This document shows positions 58,354 to 64,000 of a stretch of 64,000 bases of DNA, one piece after another. The translations under genes and the position numbers were made by a program. The stretch is from Lucifuga dentata. Its lineage: Eukaryota; Chordata; Actinopteri; Ophidiiformes; Bythitidae. Position 1 is the first letter of the stretch, and the number at the start of each line of letters is the position of its first letter. The notes under the pieces were generated by a model. It saw nothing but the letters and a program-made list of their open reading frames with translations, did no database searches and had not been told where the DNA came from. The stretch covers positions 1 to 64,000 of the forward strand of contig VXCM01005560.1 in NCBI GenBank assembly GCA_014773175.1. Direction: 5' to 3'.

Positions 58354-61300
58354 TAACAATGAATAAATAACTGGGTCTGGGATGTTTTTAACACATGTGA
58401 TTACAAAGAAATAGGAGGTGAATACATTTCTGCATTTCTGACCTAGTTATGAAAGACTTTGCTAATGGACATAGTACTACACAAAGGTAGTAAACCGCCC
58501 TTATTCACACACCAAATCACTCCGCGGAACAACAAAGGCCAAGGTTAGCAAGCCAGTTTACAAATAATTTGACCAATTTTGGCTGGTATCCCTGAAATCA
58601 AGAACGGTCCTGTACCTGGAGATCTTAACAAGCTCTCTTTATAGCCAACAAGTGCAATCCAATCCGGTCCTGCCTCCACATGCACTGTATCTCGGAACTG
58701 GACTCGGAATTACATCATTGACGACCATCAAGCGTTTGAGCTAAACACAGTGGGAGATTGCATGAAAACTTTTGGTTTTGTTTGCACTATCAGACCAAAA
58801 GAAGCTACATTTTAACATTTACAAACTATTTACCTTTTCAAAACAGCATTGCCACTGTCATATCTTTAACTGTCTGTATGCTGATTCATTTAAACAAAAC
58901 ACTTCTATATAAATAGAGAAATTACAGTATGAGCAGCCATATTGAAATTACATCAAAAAATGAACTCAGGGTTGAGGAACCTTGCTCAATTTTCCGAGTG
59001 AGAATTCCGAATCAAGTGGTTGTTTTCTTTAACTTTTCCCAGTCAAATGTCAGAAATTCCGAGTTTAGAGTTCAAGTCACATGCGGCATTGGCGTCATGA
59101 CAATAGTGAAGCATTGTAGCCAGTCATGTCACTTCAAACCAGCCACAGAGTGTGAAACCTGACACTTTCAGCAGAGAGACGGGGGGAAGGGAGGAGGGAG
59201 AGCTCCAGCTGAGCAGAATGCATGCTGAGTAACGGAGAGAGACAAGGGCCAAAATAAAACAAAACCTATGTTTTTGAAATATTATAGCTTGATTAAATTC
59301 TTAAATGTGACTGATACTCTATTGATCATGAATCATCCTACTTGGGATACTTTTGCCCAAGTTGTCAGAAAAGTTACTCTCTGTGACTTCCATTAAATTG
59401 GTGCTCTGACATGACTGGCAGCTTCCAGTACAGGCTTTCCTCCCACATGCTTCAGGCAGGAGACTTCCATCTCAATTTAAGGACATTTACCACTCTGTAC
59501 AGAATGCCAGGCACTATCTGTTCACTTTAACCGGCAGTGACAGGATGTGATAAGGCACGGCCGAGTTAAAAACCCTTATCTGGCCTAGGAACCAAACCCC
59601 ATCTGTCTCTCTCCTCACACTGACTCATAACGCCGGTTATTAGTCCCTCTGGAGGGATGAAGGAGAGGAGTTTTTTTTTTTTTTTAAANTTTTTTTTTTT
59701 TTTTAAAGAGGCAAGGAAAAAAAACAGGAGAGAAAAAAGGAGAGATTAGAGAGGAAACTAAAATGCAAAGCTTGTACGACATGATAAACGAGCAGAAAGA
59801 AAAAGCGAAATGGAGCCACGGGGAAGCAAGTCTGATGGCGGGACAGGAAGAGGGAGAGAGCGAAGTATAGGTCACGTTGGCGGAATGAAAAATGAAGAGA
59901 GCAGGAGAGAGACAAAAACGTACAAAGGCGGAGTGAAAAGTTGTGTGCCGAAGATCGAAGCAGTGGTGAGAAAGCAGACAGGGAAGTGGAGTGAGGATAT
60001 AAGATGGGAGGAAAGAGGGAAGAAGGACGGGCGTGGCGGTCTACCTGATCCCCCACAGTGAGGCTGATCAGATGCAGCAGACAGATAAATGACCCCCATC
60101 ACCATAACAATGCCCCATCCTCTCCTCCACCATCTCTCCATCTTTCCATCTTTCTCCTCCCTTCCCTTATCTTGACAGGTCATCCGTCAATAGGCCCAGA
60201 CGCCCCACCCACACATTCTCACACACGCGCACACACACACACATTTTGCCTTTTAATTGTTAGTAAGCCAAACAGAGGCTGCACCCGTCTTCTCTAAGAA
60301 GAAGTCAATACTACCATGCTCCAGTTTCCTCTATTTTTTGTCCTACCCCTCCTCTTTTTTCTGCTTTTCCTCTTCCTGTTCTTGTGCGCTTTCCTCATCT
60401 CACCTCTCTGCTCTGCTTCCTCTCTTCCTCTCTTCTGCTCCTCTTTTCCTCCTCCATCTCTTCTTTCATGCCCTCCTCTCCCTGCTCTTACCATCTGCTC
60501 TCCATTTTCTGCATCCTTGTCACCTTACCCATCTCACAAATATAGCTCAGTCTAAATGTCAACTTGGAGCCATAAAGGAAACTGATCGCTCCCAAGAAAG
60601 ATGATAAAAATATCATGACAAAAAAATGTCTTGATAAAAATTACATGCAGCATCAAGACTGTCACAGAAAATTAGTCAACAACTATTTTAATAGTAGAGG
60701 GTTAGGGTTAGGTGAATTAATTAAGTCAGTTTAAAAACTCTAAATATTATCTGCTTCCATCTTCTTGGGTTCTTTGGGTTCTTTGNAATTAAGTCAGTTT
60801 AAAAACTCTAAATATTATCTGCTTCCATCTTCTTGGGTTCTTTGGGTTCTTTGGACATTTGGTCAGACTAAATAAGACATTTGAGGACATCATCTTGGAC
60901 TTGTGACAGGAAGGTTTTAGACTGAAACCTGTGACATTTTCAACTTTTATGGGGAACTACCTGCAAAATATCCATTTGGTGGTTGGAAAAACATTATTAC
61001 TTGCTACATGATTAGCAAGGGATTTGGTTAAATTTAAGAGTTCTTTTTTTTTTTTTTTTTTNTTTTTTTTTTTTTTTTTGACAAACAGCTGATATTGCTG
61101 AAGTCACAACATTTCATGACTCAAGTCATGGTAAAATCCCAGAGATAATCTAAATTTATGAACAATCAATTAGCAATCATTCACTTTTTGTTTATTCCAT
61201 TTTACGGCATAATGTTTCTAATAAAGGCTCACTGCTCATTGGTCACTGACTGATGACCCTTCAGTACAGTCAACTTTTCCTTTCATTAGTGTGTGATGTA

Positions 61301-61906
61301 AGAAGAAAGGAGAAGGTGACATCAGTAATCACATCATGTAAGCACATGCATGAACATGCAGCATCTCTTGAGTTAACATGGCTCAGCTTCCATTCTTTCA
61401 CTGTGTTCTCTTTCTCTAAATATAATCCGTTACAGACAGGAGGCTCTCATCTGAGCCTCAGGTTCCCTAAAACACGATAAATGTTCATTTTGGACTTTTA
61501 AATAATCTACAAGATAATATATACACTCTTTCATACTCATTATCCATGGCATTTCACTATACATTACTGCTTTTTACATATTGTCTTTCTAAATAATCAT
61601 AATGTCTGCATATCTAGCAGACTGTAAATCCCTTAAGTTTAGATACATTTGCATATTCATAGAGGTTATACCACAACAACTGTAGCGACATAAGTTTTTA
61701 CTCACCACAATATGTTGTATGAGCTGGCATTATCACTGTACAGAAGAGGACAATTCTAGTTCCTTATACATATACTGTACCCATGCTGTATATATTCAAT
61801 TCAAATTGTGGTATTGATTCTCTTCTGCGTATCCCTATTTGGCATTTTGTGAGTTGTGTGACATGGGTGTACTGTAAGAAGACATTTCTTAGGATTAATA
61901 ATGTAT
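58354..61906. other. Intronic DNA; purine/pyrimidine blocks; no gene
   Basis: Purine-rich 59700-60050 and pyrimidine-rich 60110-60540 blocks produce long false frames. T runs with N at 59689 and 61062. A 67 bp duplication around N at 60786 (60719-60785 and 60787-60853). No domain recognised anywhere. Confidence 0.5.

Positions 61907-61954
<48 letters not shown>
61907..61954. repeat. (TCTA)n microsatellite, 12 units
   Basis: Perfect 48 bp tetranucleotide array. Confidence 0.97.
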
Positions 61955-62155
61955 AGCAAAGTGGCAACAAACTAATACATATGTTACAGACACTTTAAAA
62001 AAATATCAAAAGCGTTCAGAATAAATATCGTAGATAAGTATCAGATGCAGCATCTGGGTTTCCACTAGAATTTAAAAATAAAAGTAGAGCATGGTCCGCT
62101 CTCCAAACCCTGTGTGCAGCGCATCCGGTGTAAACACAAAAACACGAACGCTCAC

Positions 62156-62385
62156 CGTGTAGAAACTCCACTCGTCTCCAAATTCTCTTTTCTATGAGAA
62201 TTCCTCTGGAAAGTCGAGAATCAAATCGTTTCCTTCGGCTCGGGTAGGAATAATGTTATTCCAGCAGTGTTCCAGATGTGACATGGATGTAGCGAGGTTT
62301 TCTTTGTTGCGGTAAACAGCAGCTTGTTACAGCGAGGAAGCCGAAGAGCCGCTGCTGAGCGTCCATTCACTCAGCACAGCGCACG
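62156..62385 (-). promoter_or_regulatory. Candidate minus-strand first exon (spsb4?) with two uORFs
   Basis: CpG-rich relative to its surroundings, ending on the minus strand in TACACG|GTGAGCG (GT at 62154-62155). Contains two short upstream ORFs: ATG at 62366 (36 codons, stop 62256-62258) and ATG at 62284 (30 codons, stop 62192-62194). If spliced to the acceptor near 23.5 kb it makes a ~39 kb first intron. Strand and gene assignment are inferred. Confidence 0.4.
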
Positions 62386-62387
62386 CT

Positions 62388-62434
62388 GATTGGTCGGTTT
62401 CACCACACGGGCCTTTGCACTGATGCGATTGGCT
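62388..62434 (-). promoter_or_regulatory. Two CCAAT boxes upstream of the candidate first exon
   Basis: Minus-strand CCAATCAGCG (ATTGG on plus at 62389-62393) and CCAATCGCAT (62428-62432), about 39 bp apart, just upstream of the CpG-rich exon candidate. Paired CCAAT boxes are the NF-Y type of core promoter. The same DNA could also drive plus-strand transcription. Confidence 0.4.
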
Positions 62435-62642
62435 GTGGCTGATGCATTTAAGAACAACTTGGAAAATCCGTCTTCGCAATTCTAGAGTCGTACAAACATC
62501 ATCATCAACGTTATCATCATTATTTAGACGAGTGAGACTCTTCCCTCCACAAAATGAAAATCTAACCACCTTTTTTTTAAAAAGCTTTAAATAACTATTA
62601 AAAAAATAAAGCAAAATATGGAAGCAAAATAGGGTCATAAAG

Positions 62643-62835
62643 ATCTGAATTTAAATCAACACTGAATTTAAAGCCACAAATTCAGATCTCAAAATTCAAG
62701 TTGTGTATATTCAAAATGCAATATTCAGGTTGCTTAAATTCAGTTTAAAAAAATTCAGATTGAAAAAAATCAGTTTGAAATAAATCAGATCAAAAATATT
62801 CAGATAGAAAAAATTCAGATTGCAAAATTCAAGTA
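62643..62835. repeat. Degenerate minisatellite, ~15 bp unit (ATTCAGATTGAAAAA)
   Basis: About a dozen variants of AATTCAGATTGAAAA spaced 14-20 bp apart, strongest at 62740-62835. Confidence 0.75.
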
Positions 62836-64000
62836 GAACATCAGGGATACCAAGGATAGGCAATCAAATCGCGCTGCAAATCGATCGTACTTTTGGCCTG
62901 TCAGCTTGCGTTCTTGCCATAATTCCACAAGTAGAAGAAGAGCAGTGGAGTTCAAGAAACAGGCCGTTTCTCAGTACAAAGTGCGTACTTGTAAGTTTAT
63001 ATTTGTGAAGTTGACGCGGAGTACGGACGTGTAAGGACAGGAGGACGCAGAACGCTTAATTTCCAGTTGAGACAAAGCATACTCGATGACATCACCACAC
63101 AGCTGAATCAGCTGATCACACTAAATCCACATACAAGTTTATACACTACACGAGTTCCGTTTGTTTCCATTTTATTATACTATTTAAAATACTTTTTCGG
63201 CTATTTATTATTTATTTTCATGCAACCTGTATGTATTAGTTTATTGAGAGAGATGTAGTCAATGCACAGTAAATAAAAGACGGATGAGGCAGAGCAGGCG
63301 ATTACAGCTAAGCCAGGATGCTGCGGAAAAGAATGAAGAGATGTGCCGTTCTGTGGCTTTATGTTTATCAGTATGCTGTTTTAACAGGTTATTGAATGGA
63401 TTTTTGTCACTTAACTAGAACATCATTAATATAAAAATAAAATATTACATTTTCATCATCAGTACCCATTATTCAGGGTCACAAGCATGTAAATTCACTT
63501 CCTTACAGTCAAACATGACAAATAATAGAAAAACCCTGTCCCATTTTTAATACAANTACCCATTATTCAGGGTCACAAGCAGGTAAATTCACTTCCTTAC
63601 AGTCAAACATGACAAATAATAGAAAAACCGTCCCATTTTTAATACAATTCAGATAATAGAATTTTAGAATATTGAATTGGTAGTCTGAATAAAGAGCCTT
63701 TATTTAGCGTGAGATGATTAGCCTTACCTGCCTTTTCCCTCCTGATGGGGCAGAGATTTATTACTGAAATATCAGAAGAGGTTGATGCTCCGATTGAGAA
63801 GACTTAAAATACAACCATTCATGCAAAAGTCGACCTATACCTCATTTTTCATATGAACGTCATGGTCCAGCTAGACAGACTTCTCTGTGATATAGTAAAT
63901 CTAAAGTTATTGTCAACTCAGCACCTGATTTGGTGTCTGCTTATTAGGTCTATATGCAATGGAATGGAAAAACTTTCTACAGCATGAGTTTATTATCATA
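62836..64000. other. Flank beyond the candidate promoter, no gene
   Basis: Unique-looking DNA, including CpG-bearing text at 62985-63055. 63463-63555 and 63557-63647 are near-identical copies around N at 63556. Confidence 0.5.

Noticed and set aside
58600..59140. Possible second copy of the 54.4 kb TGCTGCGTT element
   Set aside because: Shares only scattered words such as CTCGGAATT and AATTCCGAG; no matching termini found.
60699..60712. GGGTTAGGGTTAGG telomere-like string
   Set aside because: Only about two units; too short to mean an interstitial telomere.
1..64000. tRNA, rRNA or other structured RNA genes
   Set aside because: No cloverleaf with A/B boxes and no rRNA or snRNA landmark recognised by eye; a covariance-model scan would be needed to exclude them.

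Overview
The window looks like teleost (probably percomorph) fish nuclear DNA. It has intron-containing vertebrate gene families, very dense dinucleotide microsatellites, several fish-type interspersed repeats and little coding sequence. There is no bacterial, organellar or plasmid character. Two protein-coding segments can be supported. One is a plus-strand exon of a GIMAP/AIG1-type GTPase (1199-2115). The other is a minus-strand exon of the SPRY-domain/SOCS-box gene spsb4 (22523-23255), which stops at a clean GT donor just before the SOCS-box exon should begin.

Layout. 1-2.6 kb: GIMAP exon, purine-rich 3' part and poly(A) signal. 3-8 kb: mostly unique DNA, one ~960 bp inverted-repeat element and an AT-rich block with TAATTA motifs. 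8-21.5 kb: transposon relics and microsatellites. 22.5-23.5 kb: the spsb4 coding exon and a probable 5'UTR acceptor. 23.5-62.1 kb: probably the long first intron of spsb4, full of MITEs, microsatellites, a LINE remnant and one 241 bp assembly gap. Two places here, near 33.0 kb and 62.2-62.4 kb, look like minus-strand 5' exons, each CpG-richer than its surroundings and ending in a GTGAGC donor. They are candidate alternative promoters. 62.4-64 kb: a degenerate minisatellite and unique DNA.

The most striking signal is a family of palindromic MITEs that I cannot name. Fourteen copies or fragments lie between 8 and 52.3 kb. Termini read AGGACCATACC...GGTATGGTCCT and are flanked by TTAA, with inverted arms of about 100 bp and full length about 570 bp. 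Some copies are broken by later insertions (a Tc1-like element at 14.2 kb, a hAT-like element at 27.6 kb), one has a stray terminus inside it, and one shows two termini fused head-to-head. At least one other family here (35.8, 39.1 and 54.1 kb) also starts at TTAA.

Assembly caution. Fourteen single N characters occur. At about eight of them the 50-93 bp on the left is repeated on the right, which looks like contig ends joined without merging their overlap. Repeat lengths and small ORFs across these points are not real.
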